Shown here piece after piece: positions 9,893 to 18,221 of a DNA stretch of 64,000 nucleotides. The notes under the pieces were generated by a model. The model saw only the letters and a program-made list of their open reading frames with translations, did no database searches and had not been told where the DNA came from. The stretch is from Thalassospira lucentensis. Its GTDB lineage: Bacteria > Pseudomonadota > Alphaproteobacteria > Rhodospirillales > Thalassospiraceae. The translations under genes and the position numbers were made by a program. The stretch is taken from positions 248,001 to 312,000 of the forward strand of contig NZ_JAATOV010000006.1 in the NCBI RefSeq assembly GCF_011806425.1, written 5' to 3'. The stretch's first letter is position 1. Each line of letters opens with the position of its first letter.

Positions 9893-9969
9893 GGCCGAGT
9901 AGCTCAGCTGGTTAGAGCAGCGGAATCATAATCCGCGTGTCGGGGGTTCAAGTCCCTCCTCGGCTACCA
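9893..9969 (+). tRNA. tRNA with CAT anticodon, probably elongator tRNA-Met
   Basis: The cloverleaf folds fully. The acceptor stem pairs GGCCGAG with CTCGGCT, the D arm is GCTC/GAGC, and the anticodon stem GCGGA/TCCGC encloses loop ATCATAA. The T arm is GGGGG-TTCAAGT-CCCTC, and the gene encodes its CCA end. The CAT anticodon could be elongator Met or Ile2 (lysidine-modified). The body resembles alphaproteobacterial elongator tRNA-Met, and the first pair is G-U-like rather than the unpaired first base of initiator tRNA. A foreign-looking gene lies downstream. Confidence 0.93.
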
Positions 9970-9973
9970 ATTA

Positions 9974-10008
9974 AATAAGCCCTGCACCTGTCGGTGTAGG
10001 GCTTATTT
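9974..10008 (+). terminator. Terminator of the tRNA transcription unit
   Basis: A 15-bp stem with one G-U pair, AATAAGCCCTGCACC (9974-9988) with GGTGTAGGGCTTATT (9993-10007), has a tetranucleotide loop and starts 5 nt after the tRNA CCA end. Confidence 0.85.
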
Positions 10009-10291
10009 CATTTGTACCCGTAGGATCGGGCTTGCCTCCGTGGGTTCGCGAGAAAGCGACGAAGGTAGCTTTCGAGAGACGGTGCCGAAACGTGCAACGG
10101 TCCGCAGGGCAAAGCCAAAGGATAAAAAGCAGCCCAGAGGCTGGTTTTTACAATTCGCATGCGTCATCATTCTCAAAGAATAATTCATATCTGATCTTTG
10201 CTAATCTTACGTGTTCTTCGTGGTTTGGTTGTGGAGCATAGACCATTTGCCTTCGGTTCGACTTAGTTGAATAAGGGGTAGGGGAAAAGTA
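10009..10291 (+). other. Non-coding stretch between tRNA and orphan gene, with one hairpin
   Basis: No convincing gene is visible in these 283 bp. A terminator-like hairpin, AAAAAGCAGCC (10124-10134) with GGCTGGTTTTT (10139-10149), has one mismatch and ends in five T. Base composition shifts to AT-rich from about 10150 onward, which may mark the left edge of acquired DNA. The tRNA 3' end does not obviously recur at the other side of the orphan gene. Confidence 0.5.
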
Positions 10292-11290
10292 ATGAAATGG
10301 CTTGAAGACGGCCAAAAGTTTGCAGTCATTGGTTTGGATTTGGCACAGGAAGATGACTGTCAGGTTCATTGTTTCGGCTCTGAATTATTAGCTCTGGGGC
10401 CAGAAGAATTTGAAATGGATGAGCTATGGAGACAATGGATCGGCTCCATCAGAACGGAAGATATCCAAGAATTCGGTCTACTGCTGGTCGCAAAAAAGTC
10501 GAGTGAAACCCCAAAAGTTATGGATGCTGAGAACCAAGAGTTGCTCTCAATAGTTGGTAACTGGATGATGGGGCTGACGCTGGCTCGTAGCTATTGGACC
10601 TACAGAAGCGGTTACCAAGCGACGGGAAGCAAAGTTAATGGACAACTAGACGTGCGTACATTTGGAGAAATTGCGTCACCAGCTCGAGCAATAGTTGTTG
10701 ATGACCAACCCATAACTACTAACCAACTCAAAACAGCAGCATCAATTGGTGAAAACCTTGGGAAATTTGTTCGAGCTTGGAAAAATGAAGACTGCCGACT
10801 TCGACGCTGCTTGGCCATCTACCAATCAGCCCGAAATAGTAACGACATACTAGACAGAATTCATCAGTTTGTTCGGTGCGTAGAGGGTCTGATTCTGCCT
10901 GAGCAAGGTCAAACTAAACAGCGTTTCAAGGGAAAAACAGAGCTTTTCATCGGTCCAAAACACCACTCTTTGATGGATAAACTTTACACTGTAAGAAGTG
11001 CGGTGGAGCATATGAATGATCACACCTTATTAGGCGCAGCGGACCGCGAAAGTCGTTTGGAAATTGCGAAACTAGAATCTTCAATTGAGTATATTGCTCG
11101 GACGGCCTTGAGTAGAATTATTCTATCTCCTCAATTGGCAGAGTATTTCAGTGACATCGAGACTTTAGAAAAATTTTGGGCTTTAGACTTGGGGGATAGA
11201 AAAGAGCTATGGGGAGAGGTGGTTAATCCTTCAGATGCATTTGCTTACTTTGATTTTGATCGCGTAACGAACAATGATCTTGGGCTCTAG
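10292..11290 (+). CDS. Orphan protein with HEPN-type RxxxxH motif
   Basis: The 332-residue product is not one I recognise by name. No signal peptide or membrane segment is visible. Residues 175-275 are predicted mainly helical and contain RIHQFVRCVEGLIL (189-202), then LYTVRSAVEH (231-240). R235-SAVE-H240 fits the Rx4-6H catalytic motif of HEPN ribonucleases. The preceding pattern, a helix with an E-G-L/I core and then LYxxRS, resembles ApeA-like HEPN domains. The N-terminal 130 residues are mixed alpha/beta with no recognised motif. Codon and base composition are more AT-rich than its neighbours, and the gene sits beside a tRNA, so horizontal acquisition is likely. No partner antitoxin is adjacent, so a toxin-antitoxin call is not supported. 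The ATG follows GTAGGGGAAAAG. Confidence 0.8.
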   Translation: MKWLEDGQKFAVIGLDLAQEDDCQVHCFGSELLALGPEEFEMDELWRQWIGSIRTEDIQEFGLLLVAKKSSETPKVMDAENQELLSIVGNWMMGLTLARSYWTYRSGYQATGSKVNGQLDVRTFGEIASPARAIVVDDQPITTNQLKTAASIGENLGKFVRAWKNEDCRLRRCLAIYQSARNSNDILDRIHQFVRCVEGLILPEQGQTKQRFKGKTELFIGPKHHSLMDKLYTVRSAVEHMNDHTLLGAADRESRLEIAKLESSIEYIARTALSRIILSPQLAEYFSDIETLEKFWALDLGDRKELWGEVVNPSDAFAYFDFDRVTNNDLGL

Positions 11291-11303
11291 CTGCTATCTT
11301 TGC

Positions 11304-11331
11304 CGAAAAAGGGACAGACTTATTTATTTCC
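11304..11331. repeat. Possible transposase-associated repeat remnant
   Basis: The string GGGACAGACTTATTTATTT (11311-11329), preceded by GAAAAA, resembles a short sequence I recall flanking REP-associated/IS200-like transposase genes in many bacteria. It ends the AT-rich islet and overlaps the stop codon of the following EamA gene on the other strand. No transposase is present here. The identification is from memory and needs a search. Confidence 0.3.
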
Positions 11332-12363
11332 GTGTACGTTTACTTGCCCCACTAGCCGCCCATCAATCACCGCCAACCCAATCCCAATAATCCCAATACC
11401 TACGATGTGTTGTGCCAAAAGCATTTCGCCGAGAAATCCCACCCCCAGCAAAATCGCACTGACCGGAATCAGGAAGGTAACAAGCAAAAGGTTGCTGGCC
11501 CCCGCCCGTTTAAGGATCGCGAAATACAGGATATAGGCCAATGCGGTGCTGAGGGCTGCAATGCCGAGCACAGCCCAAATGGTTGCAGTTGTGGGGACGG
11601 GCAGGCGCCACGGGGTATCAACCATCATGGCCAAGGGCAGCAGCATCAGGCTTGATGCACTTGTCATGCCTGCCGCCGTCATAATCGGCGGTGTGTTGCG
11701 AAAACGCCGTCCATACACCCCGGCACAGCCATAGGATATCGCCGCAAGAAGAACAGCACAGGGGGCCAAGGTCGATAGCAGGTCTGAGGCATTTGATGTT
11801 TCTATGTGTGGCATGCCGATAACGACAAGCACCCCGACAAAGCCGATCAAAACACCAATCACCTTACGCAGATTAAGCTTTTCCGTATCCGTCGCGACGT
11901 GGGCGATCAGCAGGGTGAAAAGCGGTGTCGTGGCATTTAGGATTGCGGCCAAACCGCTGCTGATGTGCGTTTGGCCCCAGACAATTAATGAAAACGGCAC
12001 AAGGTTATTGAGCGCCCCCATCACGGCAATTGCGCCCCAGAATTTAGGGGCGCTGGGGATTGGGATATGCCGCAATAAGACGACCCACCAAAGGATCATG
12101 GTCGCAATCACAACCCGGCACAGCACAAGCGTAAATGGCGGCAAATCAACCAACGCAATCGCGGTAAAGAAAAACGATCCACCCCACAGGATTGAAAGCG
12201 TAATCAGCATCAACCAGCTTTTGCCGTCCATGATAGGGCTATTGGCATGGGCATCCTTTGGATGGGGCGGCTGAGATGACGGTGATGGCCGCTGTCCACG
12301 CGGTTTGTCCTTGGCATAGTCATCAAGTTCCGAGCAGCGCGTCTTGACATCATAGGGCATCAT
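11320..12363 (-). CDS. EamA-family (DMT) transporter
   Basis: The 347-residue membrane protein has about ten hydrophobic helices in two EamA repeats, the first opening with LITLSILWGGSFFFTAIAL. The first 44 residues are hydrophilic and proline-rich (QRPSPSSQPPHP). I keep the start at 12363 because GGATGGAG lies at ribosome-site distance there. An internal ATG (12231) would remove this tail and give a more typical DMT length. Substrates of this family are amino acids and other small metabolites, usually exported. The last codons overlap a repeat-like string, so the C-terminal tail may be altered. It is followed upstream by a second DMT gene on the same strand. Confidence 0.85.
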   Translation of the reverse strand: MMPYDVKTRCSELDDYAKDKPRGQRPSPSSQPPHPKDAHANSPIMDGKSWLMLITLSILWGGSFFFTAIALVDLPPFTLVLCRVVIATMILWWVVLLRHIPIPSAPKFWGAIAVMGALNNLVPFSLIVWGQTHISSGLAAILNATTPLFTLLIAHVATDTEKLNLRKVIGVLIGFVGVLVVIGMPHIETSNASDLLSTLAPCAVLLAAISYGCAGVYGRRFRNTPPIMTAAGMTSASSLMLLPLAMMVDTPWRLPVPTTATIWAVLGIAALSTALAYILYFAILKRAGASNLLLVTFLIPVSAILLGVGFLGEMLLAQHIVGIGIIGIGLAVIDGRLVGQVNVHGNK

Positions 12364-12532
12364 CTGTTGGCTCCATCCACCGAAGAATGCGTTGGCAATG
12401 GAGCTAGCCTAGGCGCAAAGCATTTTGCCTGCTCGCCAGTTTCGGACGTCAATGTTTGGACGGAGGGCGCCTTGGAGGAGGGATGGTGCAGGGTAGGTGA
12501 ATAGACACTGCACCTTCCTGACCACATATGAA

Positions 12533-12572
12533 AAAGGCGCTGCCACATAATGTCATTTGCGGCGACGCCTTT
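12533..12572 (-). terminator. Terminator of the 12595-13503 transporter gene
   Basis: Read on the minus strand, AAAGGCG and GCC segments pair with GGC and CGCCTTT around a loop, followed by TTTTT. It lies 23 bp after the stop codon of the second EamA gene. Confidence 0.65.
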
Positions 12573-12594
12573 GTATTGTCTGAGAATAAAACGG

Positions 12595-13503
12595 TTAGCT
12601 TGCGGGGTGCGATTTAATCCTCATACCAATGAATTTTGGCAGTTTGGCAAAAATGGTAATGTTGCCAAGAAAGATCATGGCAAGGCCAGAGGCGCCAATC
12701 GCCGTCCAGTTATATCCCTCAAGGAAGGTCGACACAGTAAGGGCCACCACCGGAAACAGGACGGTGACATAAGCCGCCCGCCCGGCGCCAACCCGGTTGA
12801 CCAGCGCCAGATAGGCCAGAAACGCCACCACTGATCCCGGAATGGCCAGATAGATCAGGCCACCGATATAAAGCGGTTCTGTTGGCATCACCGGTGTTTG
12901 GCCGCGCAACAGCGCAAAGAGTAACAATAACACCGTGCCATAGACCATGCCGCGCGCCACGGCGTCGCGATTGGGAATGCCCATCGCATGCAGCTTGACC
13001 GATACCATGTTGCCGCAGCTAAATACCGCTGTGCCGCCAAGGGCGAACAACATACCGGTAATCGCGTGGGGATTATGCGATAGGGCATAAATCTGATTGG
13101 CAAACAAACAGCCAATTCCGCCCAGCCCAAACAGCGCACCAAAGACAAAGCGCAATCCGGGGCGATTGCCATAAAACGCCCAATTGCCAAGGGCATTAAA
13201 GATGGTTGAAGTGGTGAAGATCACCGCAACAATGCCGCTGGCGATATAGGCGGTGGCGGAATACATCAGGATAAAGTTGATGCCAAAAAGCCCGCAGCCA
13301 AGCAGCACGCACCATGGATGCGCCCGCCACGGGACGGAGCGCCATTTACGACTGATCAGCAAAAAGCCACACAGCACCATTGCGGCCAAGGCAAAGCGAT
13401 AAAAGATCGAAATTTCAACTGGGATCGACCCGATCTGAAGCTTGATCGCATACCAGGTGAATCCCCAGCAGGCGGTGACGATGGCAAAAAGAAGAACGGT
13501 CAT
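12595..13503 (-). CDS. EamA-family (DMT) transporter
   Basis: The 302-residue protein has ten predicted transmembrane helices and the two-repeat EamA layout. It opens with LLFAIVTACWGFTWYAIKLQ, where the conserved W-G-x-x-W/F motif of the first helix is visible. It is only distantly similar to the transporter encoded just downstream, so the two are not a fresh duplication. The LysR gene at 13798-14697 lies upstream on the same strand with a 294 bp gap. That gap has no gene but holds an inverted repeat (13646-13679), possibly part of its control region. Substrate unknown. Confidence 0.88.
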   Translation of the reverse strand: MTVLLFAIVTACWGFTWYAIKLQIGSIPVEISIFYRFALAAMVLCGFLLISRKWRSVPWRAHPWCVLLGCGLFGINFILMYSATAYIASGIVAVIFTTSTIFNALGNWAFYGNRPGLRFVFGALFGLGGIGCLFANQIYALSHNPHAITGMLFALGGTAVFSCGNMVSVKLHAMGIPNRDAVARGMVYGTVLLLLFALLRGQTPVMPTEPLYIGGLIYLAIPGSVVAFLAYLALVNRVGAGRAAYVTVLFPVVALTVSTFLEGYNWTAIGASGLAMIFLGNITIFAKLPKFIGMRIKSHPAS

Positions 13504-13645
13504 ATGTGGGGCTTTCTTCGCAAGCGGCGTGAGGCCGTCGGCTGATGGCGACGCGACGGGGGACGCAACGACGACGTAATGTGGGGCCGGCTAGGGCGGT
13601 CTTTGGCTTTCCGGGCGCGACGGGGTGTTCGGTTTATTAGCTGGT

Positions 13646-13679
13646 AAGACAAGCTGCCCGTTACAGGACAACTTGTCTT
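13646..13679. promoter_or_regulatory. Inverted repeat between LysR and EamA genes
   Basis: AAGACAAG (13646-13653) and CTTGTCTT (13672-13679) form an 8-bp perfect inverted repeat with an 18-nt spacer. It lacks a T tract, so it is as likely an operator for the EamA gene as a terminator of the LysR gene. Nothing else was seen in 13504-13797. Confidence 0.4.
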
Positions 13680-13797
13680 AGTTGTGCATCGGACATATGG
13701 GCGATATCCGATAGGCTCAGTAAAGTCCGAAATCCCGCAGGTTGGCTTTCACATTCTTGCGCTTAACAGCATTCCACCATGGTGTTTGATCACAGCC

Positions 13798-14697
13798 TTA
13801 GGCAAACACGCGCATGCCGCGTTCCGATATTTTGCGAAAGCCCGCGACGACATGCTCGGCCAGGGCGTCTTCAACCGCCCCGCAGCCATCACGTTTGGCA
13901 AGGGTCATGCGATATTCCCCGAGTTCTGGCAGCCCATGGCGCGATCCAAGATGCACCAGATCATCTGAAATGACGCTGAGCGGAAGGGGCGCAATCGCAA
14001 GGTCGGCACGTACAGCAGCAATCTGTGCCTGGCAAAACTCGCTGGTATAGGCAATTCGATATTTCAGGCCGGCGTTATCAAGTGCTTTTAGGGCCATCGC
14101 ACGCCAATAACAGCCCGGTTCGGCCATGGATACCGGGATGGGCTGTTTATCAAGGGCGGTTCCATGCCGCGCGCCTAGCCATACCAAGGGTTCTGAATGG
14201 ATCGGCGGTTGGGAATCAAGTTCCGGGTCGAAGCTGAAAATGGCGATGTCAATTTCGCCCGCCGCGATGCGTTCCCGCAGGTTTTTGGTTGGGCCAAGAT
14301 GCACGTCGACATCAACATGCGGATGGCTGTCGGCAAAGCGTCGCAGGATTTCAGGGACGGCAATAATGCCCGTGTCATTGGGCACGCCAAGCCGCACTGT
14401 GCCGGAAAATGCCGGGGCGTGAAAATGCGACATCGCTTCGTCATTGAGTTTTAGCAGCCGACGCGCATAGCCCAAAAGAACTTCGCCGTCTTCGGTCAAC
14501 GTGACCTTACGCGTTTCGCGTTTAAACAGCGCACGCCCCACCATGCCTTCAAGCTTTTTGACCTGCAGGCTGATTGCCGATGCGCTGCGATGGACCTTTT
14601 CTGCAGCGCGCGAAAAATTGCCAGTTTCGCAGATCGCAACAAAGGTCCGCGCAAGATCAAGATCAAGGTTGTAAATCATGGCAGAGGTCGAGTTCAT
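13798..14697 (-). CDS. LysR-family transcriptional regulator
   Basis: A 299-residue LysR protein. The N-terminal winged helix reads DLDLARTFVAICETGNFSRAA followed by VHRSASAISLQVKKLE (about residues 12-50), the LysR signature. The rest is the two-lobed effector-binding domain. The HTH flavour resembles LrhA/HexA-type members. It is divergent from a small DUF1127 gene, and the 161 bp between them contains inverted repeats suited to LysR binding. The downstream EamA exporter on the same strand is a possible target. Effector unknown. ATG at 14697; an internal ATG at residue 7 is an alternative start. Confidence 0.9.
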   Translation of the reverse strand: MNSTSAMIYNLDLDLARTFVAICETGNFSRAAEKVHRSASAISLQVKKLEGMVGRALFKRETRKVTLTEDGEVLLGYARRLLKLNDEAMSHFHAPAFSGTVRLGVPNDTGIIAVPEILRRFADSHPHVDVDVHLGPTKNLRERIAAGEIDIAIFSFDPELDSQPPIHSEPLVWLGARHGTALDKQPIPVSMAEPGCYWRAMALKALDNAGLKYRIAYTSEFCQAQIAAVRADLAIAPLPLSVISDDLVHLGSRHGLPELGEYRMTLAKRDGCGAVEDALAEHVVAGFRKISERGMRVFA

Positions 14698-14768
14698 CGC
14701 AAGCCTCGTTATGTTCAGATGTGCTGGATTTTGCAGGGCACGGTAGGTGCCAAAAGCACTTTATCTAT

Positions 14769-14843
14769 GAGTTTTTCTAATCACGAAGGTTAAATCTTCT
14801 CGTTTGTCTAATCAATGAGAAAAGATCATCGTTAGAAAAACAA
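14769..14843. promoter_or_regulatory. Nested inverted repeats in the LysR/DUF1127 divergent region
   Basis: TTTTTCTAA (from 14770) recurs inverted as TTAGAAAAA (14832-14840). Inside it, TCTTCTC and GAGAAAAGA form a second imperfect inverted pair around TCTAATCA. The 161 bp intergenic region is AT-rich. This nested arrangement suggests two regulator sites over both divergent promoters. Confidence 0.5.
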
Positions 14844-14858
14844 CGATTGGAGAATCTC

Positions 14859-15203
14859 ATGTCTGTATCTTTCATTGCCTATGAAAACAATCAACGTGGC
14901 AAGGTAAACGATGCGTCATCAAAGGCGGGTGTGACGTTAACCTCGGCAAAGTGCAAAAGCGTTGCCAAGCGTTTGCTGAGTGCCTTTAGCGCGTGGCGCG
15001 AAGAACGAAAAATGCATAAGTCTTTACGGAAAACGCAGGCGCTTGATGCGAAAATACGTCGCGATATTTCCCGCATGTCGGCGGCGGAGCTGTCCGAACA
15101 TATGCAAGGTAAAAACGGTGCCGCCTCGGGCCGGGGTATGGCGACGGAGGATGTTTTGGCTGGGCCGGTATTGGCTTGGCCCGCACCAAACAAACGTGAT
15201 TAA
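14859..15203 (+). CDS. Small basic protein with DUF1127-like motif
   Basis: ATG 14859 follows TTGGAGA at normal spacing. A TTG at 14847 in the same frame would overlap that ribosome site. The 114-residue product is basic. In its middle, SAWREERKMHK and ALDAKIRRDISRMS match the pattern of DUF1127 (a tryptophan-led helix, then L-D-x-x-L-x-R-D-I-G/S). Such proteins are small, often stress- or phosphate-responsive, and have been linked to RNA metabolism in alphaproteobacteria. The tail is longer than in minimal DUF1127 proteins. It is divergent from the LysR gene and probably under its control. Confidence 0.7.
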   Translation: MSVSFIAYENNQRGKVNDASSKAGVTLTSAKCKSVAKRLLSAFSAWREERKMHKSLRKTQALDAKIRRDISRMSAAELSEHMQGKNGAASGRGMATEDVLAGPVLAWPAPNKRD

Positions 15204-15250
15204 GGTGGCGGGTTAAGCCGACATCAGATTGATGTGCACGCGGTTCTAAG

Positions 15251-15287
15251 CTGCCCTGTTTTCATATTCTTGCGCAAAACAGGGCAG
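15251..15287. terminator. Perfect 12-bp hairpin between DUF1127 and AraC genes
   Basis: CTGCCCTGTTTT (15251-15262) and AAAACAGGGCAG (15276-15287) are perfectly complementary with a 13-nt loop. The following TCTTGC is a poor U tract. It ends the DUF1127 unit or regulates the AraC gene that starts 74 bp later. Confidence 0.6.
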
Positions 15288-15360
15288 TCTTGCGCGCAGG
15301 GGACTATGCAATATCGATGACCAGTGCGATGATTGGGCCCTGTTACATCAGGAACAACAA

Positions 15361-16305
15361 ATGAGTCACCCACAGGCTGCAAAGGTGTCTGGGCAGGATC
15401 TTCGATCAATGAAGTTTCAGCCCAACGGACGCTACCAGAAATCTGAGGTCTTCAATCAGTTGATTGGGGATGCAAATTTGCTGCGTGCAGGGGATTTCGG
15501 CGACAGCATTTCCGCCGCCCATTGGCGACGCGAAGCCGACGTTTTGACCCGTTATACTGAACCCGATCACCACACGATCAGTTTGTATGTCAATGGTGGC
15601 ACGGGCATTCAACGCAAAACCGGGGCGGATCCCCTGACCGGGGGTGGGCCAGGGCGTTGTTGCCTGATGCCTGCACACATGACGTCTGATTGGGTTGTGC
15701 AGGGCAAGGTGGAGCTATTCCACCTTTATATCCCACACACATCGTGGGAACGCGCGGTGGTTGAGGCCTTTGACATTGAACCAAACGCGGTTGAAGTGCC
15801 GGAAAAGACGTTCTTTCTTGATCCTTTGATCGAACAAACTGTACGTCACGCCATGCTGCCCCTTGATTGGGATATTCCCGCTGACCGTATGGCGATGTCC
15901 CATGCCGGGCAACTTTTGATGGGGCACGTGTTGCGCAGCTATTCCACGCGGCGTGATTTGGACTTTAAGGTGCGCGGTGGATTGTCGCCAGTGATAAGGC
16001 GCCGGGTATTTGACTATGTCGATGCCAATCTGGATGCGGCCCTGACAATCGAAGAATTGGCGACGGTATCGGGTTTGTCGCCCTATCACTTTGCCCGAAT
16101 GTTTCGAAAATCCGTTGGCGAAGCGCCGCATAAATATGTCCTGCGGCGTCGGATCGAACAGGCGATGAATATGTTGCGCGCCGATCCAGCATCCTTGGCC
16201 GAAATCGCGGTCGCGACCGGCTTTTCCAGTCAGGCACATTTATCGACCCGGTTCCGCGCCATCACTGGTGTGACCCCGGCAACCTATCGTAAGCTATCCC
16301 AATAA
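15361..16305 (+). CDS. AraC-family transcriptional regulator
   Basis: A 314-residue regulator. The C-terminal 100 residues carry two helix-turn-helix units: LTIEELATVSGLSPYHFARMF and then the conserved LAEIAVATGFSSQAHLSTRF with the FR..TGVTPATYR ending typical of AraC/XylS proteins. The N-terminal 190 residues are a divergent sensing domain. The gene is alone on its strand between a small DUF1127 gene and a TRAP operon 396 bp downstream. Either the TRAP operon or a gene elsewhere may be its target. Effector unknown. Confidence 0.9.
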   Translation: MSHPQAAKVSGQDLRSMKFQPNGRYQKSEVFNQLIGDANLLRAGDFGDSISAAHWRREADVLTRYTEPDHHTISLYVNGGTGIQRKTGADPLTGGGPGRCCLMPAHMTSDWVVQGKVELFHLYIPHTSWERAVVEAFDIEPNAVEVPEKTFFLDPLIEQTVRHAMLPLDWDIPADRMAMSHAGQLLMGHVLRSYSTRRDLDFKVRGGLSPVIRRRVFDYVDANLDAALTIEELATVSGLSPYHFARMFRKSVGEAPHKYVLRRRIEQAMNMLRADPASLAEIAVATGFSSQAHLSTRFRAITGVTPATYRKLSQ

Positions 16306-16700
16306 TTTGACCGAGTCCCTGTGAGGGCCGGAAATGGCGAGTGCTTTCGGCTTATTAACCGGCGCTGTTTATGGGCGCGGTAACCGATAGTCGTGATCTA
16401 AATGGGGTCTATTTGCCCATGTTTTCAGCCACACCATCCCCAATTAAATTTGAAAATTAAGCGCGTCATTCTAATGACGCAGCGATGCGCATTTACGCTG
16501 ATTTTTAAGCGTTAATGTCATGAAGTTCGCGCCTTGGTTGATGATGTGTGTTGCGATGCGAAATGGCTATTTCGTTATACCATTTTGATTTGTTTGAATT
16601 TTTAAGCTTGATAAAACAATTGACAAGGTTGTTTTAAAATATCAAGCTAACTGAAATATCAATTAAGAAAAAACATCTAAATCCAACGGGAGGATTTCTA
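16306..16700 (+). promoter_or_regulatory. AT-rich 395-bp leader of the TRAP operon with large inverted repeat
   Basis: No gene fits here. The last 130 bp are strongly AT-rich. AGCTTGATA at 16605 is repeated inverted as TATCAAGCT ending at 16648, with an inner AAACAA/TTGTTT pair, giving a 44-bp imperfect palindrome. A TTGACA hexamer (16620-16625) sits at its centre. The palindrome lies 52 bp before the dctP start. It is a good candidate operator for the GntR/FCD repressor encoded at the end of this operon. A clear -10 box was not found. Confidence 0.55.
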
Positions 16701-17681
16701 ATGAAGCGGAATATCAAGACACTTGGACTCTGTGCGGTGATGCTTGGCATTGGTGCGCTTACCATGCCAGCCAATGCTGCAACCAACCTGCGTATCGGTA
16801 CGGTTTTGTCGCCGAATGATCCGATGGGGCAGGGGCTTGAAAAGTTCAAAACGGATGTTGAAAAAGCCACCAACGGCGAAGTCACCATCGATGTTTTCCA
16901 TAATTCCCAACTTGGTGACACCACCGAAATGATCGATCAGGCGCGCGCCGGTGCGGCCGTTGGTACGGTCACAGATGTGGCACGTCTTTCAAGTTTTGTG
17001 CCGTCGCTTGCGATTATGTCGGCACCGTTCCTGTTTGATACCTATGAACAGGCCGATAAATTTGCGCTTTCGGATGAATATATTGCGTGGGGTGAAGAGC
17101 TTCGCGAAAAATCCGGCCTCGTGATGATTGCATCAAATTGGTATCAGGGCGCACGTCATGCCCTTACCCAGAAGCCGATTTCAACACCAGCCGATCTGTC
17201 AGGCGTACGTATGCGGACAATCGGTGCGCCGGTCTGGATCGAAACCATCCGCGCGATGGGTGCCGAGCCGACCCCAATTGCCTGGGGCGAAGTATATAGC
17301 GCGCTTCAGCTTGGTACGATTGACGGTGCCGAAGCCCAGCCAACTGCCATCTGGAACGCCAAACTTTACGAAGTAATCAAAAACGTTACCAAAACCGGTC
17401 ATATCCAATTGGTAACAGCGCTTGTTGTTGGCGCCGATGCTTGGGACGAAATTTCCCCGGAAAATCAGAAAATCGTTCGTGACCTTGCGGTGGAAGATGG
17501 TCGTTATGCATCGAAGCTGACCATTGAGCTTGGTGAAAAAGCACTGGAAGACGTTGCTGCAAGCGGTGTTGAAGTCAGCGAAGTTGATCTTGCGCCGTTC
17601 AAAGAAGCGGTCAAGCCGGTTTACAAACAGCTTGATCTCGAAGCTGAAGCGGAAATCGTCAACAAAGTCCTCGGACGTTAA
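16701..17681 (+). CDS. TRAP transporter periplasmic receptor (DctP family)
   Basis: The 326-residue protein has a Sec signal peptide ending near MPANAATN, then a DctP-type solute-binding fold. The region GVRMRTIGAPVW contains the arginine that usually anchors the carboxylate of the ligand. EVYSALQLGTIDGAEAQ is the family signature. AGGAGGA lies before the ATG. It is the first gene of a complete three-gene TRAP system (DctP, DctQ, DctM), followed by a GntR-type regulator. The ligand is probably an organic acid or amino-acid-like carboxylate. The neighbouring flavoenzyme hints at a methylated amine-acid, but that link is an inference. Confidence 0.92.
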   Translation: MKRNIKTLGLCAVMLGIGALTMPANAATNLRIGTVLSPNDPMGQGLEKFKTDVEKATNGEVTIDVFHNSQLGDTTEMIDQARAGAAVGTVTDVARLSSFVPSLAIMSAPFLFDTYEQADKFALSDEYIAWGEELREKSGLVMIASNWYQGARHALTQKPISTPADLSGVRMRTIGAPVWIETIRAMGAEPTPIAWGEVYSALQLGTIDGAEAQPTAIWNAKLYEVIKNVTKTGHIQLVTALVVGADAWDEISPENQKIVRDLAVEDGRYASKLTIELGEKALEDVAASGVEVSEVDLAPFKEAVKPVYKQLDLEAEAEIVNKVLGR

Positions 17682-17768
17682 TTTCCAAGACCGACGTACG
17701 TGCCTTCTTAAAGTGCGTTGCTTCGATCCGGGGCAACGCACTTAAAACTTCAAGATGGAATAGAATAC

Positions 17769-18221
17769 ATGCTCAAGCGAATTGAGTTGGCCTGTGGCGG
17801 GATTCTACTTGTCGCCGTGGTCATTCTTGTTGCGGTGGCATCCGTTGCCCGGGCGATGGGATCGCCGATTATCTGGTCGGTCGAAATGGCGCAGTTGATC
17901 TTTGCCTGGCTGTGCATGCTGGCCGCTGACATTGCCATGCAACAAGACAGACATTTCGGCCTAGAGGTCATTCAAGACAGCCTGTCCACGCGTGCGAGTG
18001 CATGGCTTGAGCTGTTTAACATCGTTGTGATCATCGGGTTTTTGGCGTTCTTGCTCTATTACGCCTGGGGCAACATGATTTTGATGCATCCGCGCTTGGT
18101 CGGGTCGGCACAGATCCATGCGTCTTACATTCATGCCTCCATGGTTGTCGGCATCCTTTTGATGATGCGCACCATGATTTCCCAGCTTATCCGGCGTTTG
18201 CGAAATAAGGGGGGCTTGTAA
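17769..18221 (+). CDS. TRAP transporter small membrane subunit (DctQ)
   Basis: I start at ATG 17769 (150 residues), because an upstream in-frame start at 17718 would add a non-conserved 17-residue leader. Four hydrophobic helices are visible, including ILLVAVVILVAVASVARAMG and the segment around IVVIIGFLAFLLYYAWGN. The motif WSVEMAQLIFAWLCMLAADIAM is typical of DctQ. It pairs with DctM in the membrane. Its stop codon overlaps the dctM start (TAATG at 18219). Confidence 0.9.
   Translation: MLKRIELACGGILLVAVVILVAVASVARAMGSPIIWSVEMAQLIFAWLCMLAADIAMQQDRHFGLEVIQDSLSTRASAWLELFNIVVIIGFLAFLLYYAWGNMILMHPRLVGSAQIHASYIHASMVVGILLMMRTMISQLIRRLRNKGGL

Noticed and set aside
10032-10241. A 69-codon open frame downstream of the CAT tRNA
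   Set aside because: No ribosome site, odd composition, and overlap with a terminator-like hairpin; treated as non-coding.
10292-11290. Toxin-antitoxin call for the HEPN-like gene
   Set aside because: No small partner gene (such as an MNT-type antitoxin) lies on either side.
11320-13503. Two-component heteromeric DMT exporter (SMR-like pair)
   Set aside because: Both proteins are full-length ten-helix EamA proteins with separate terminator and leader, so each should work alone.
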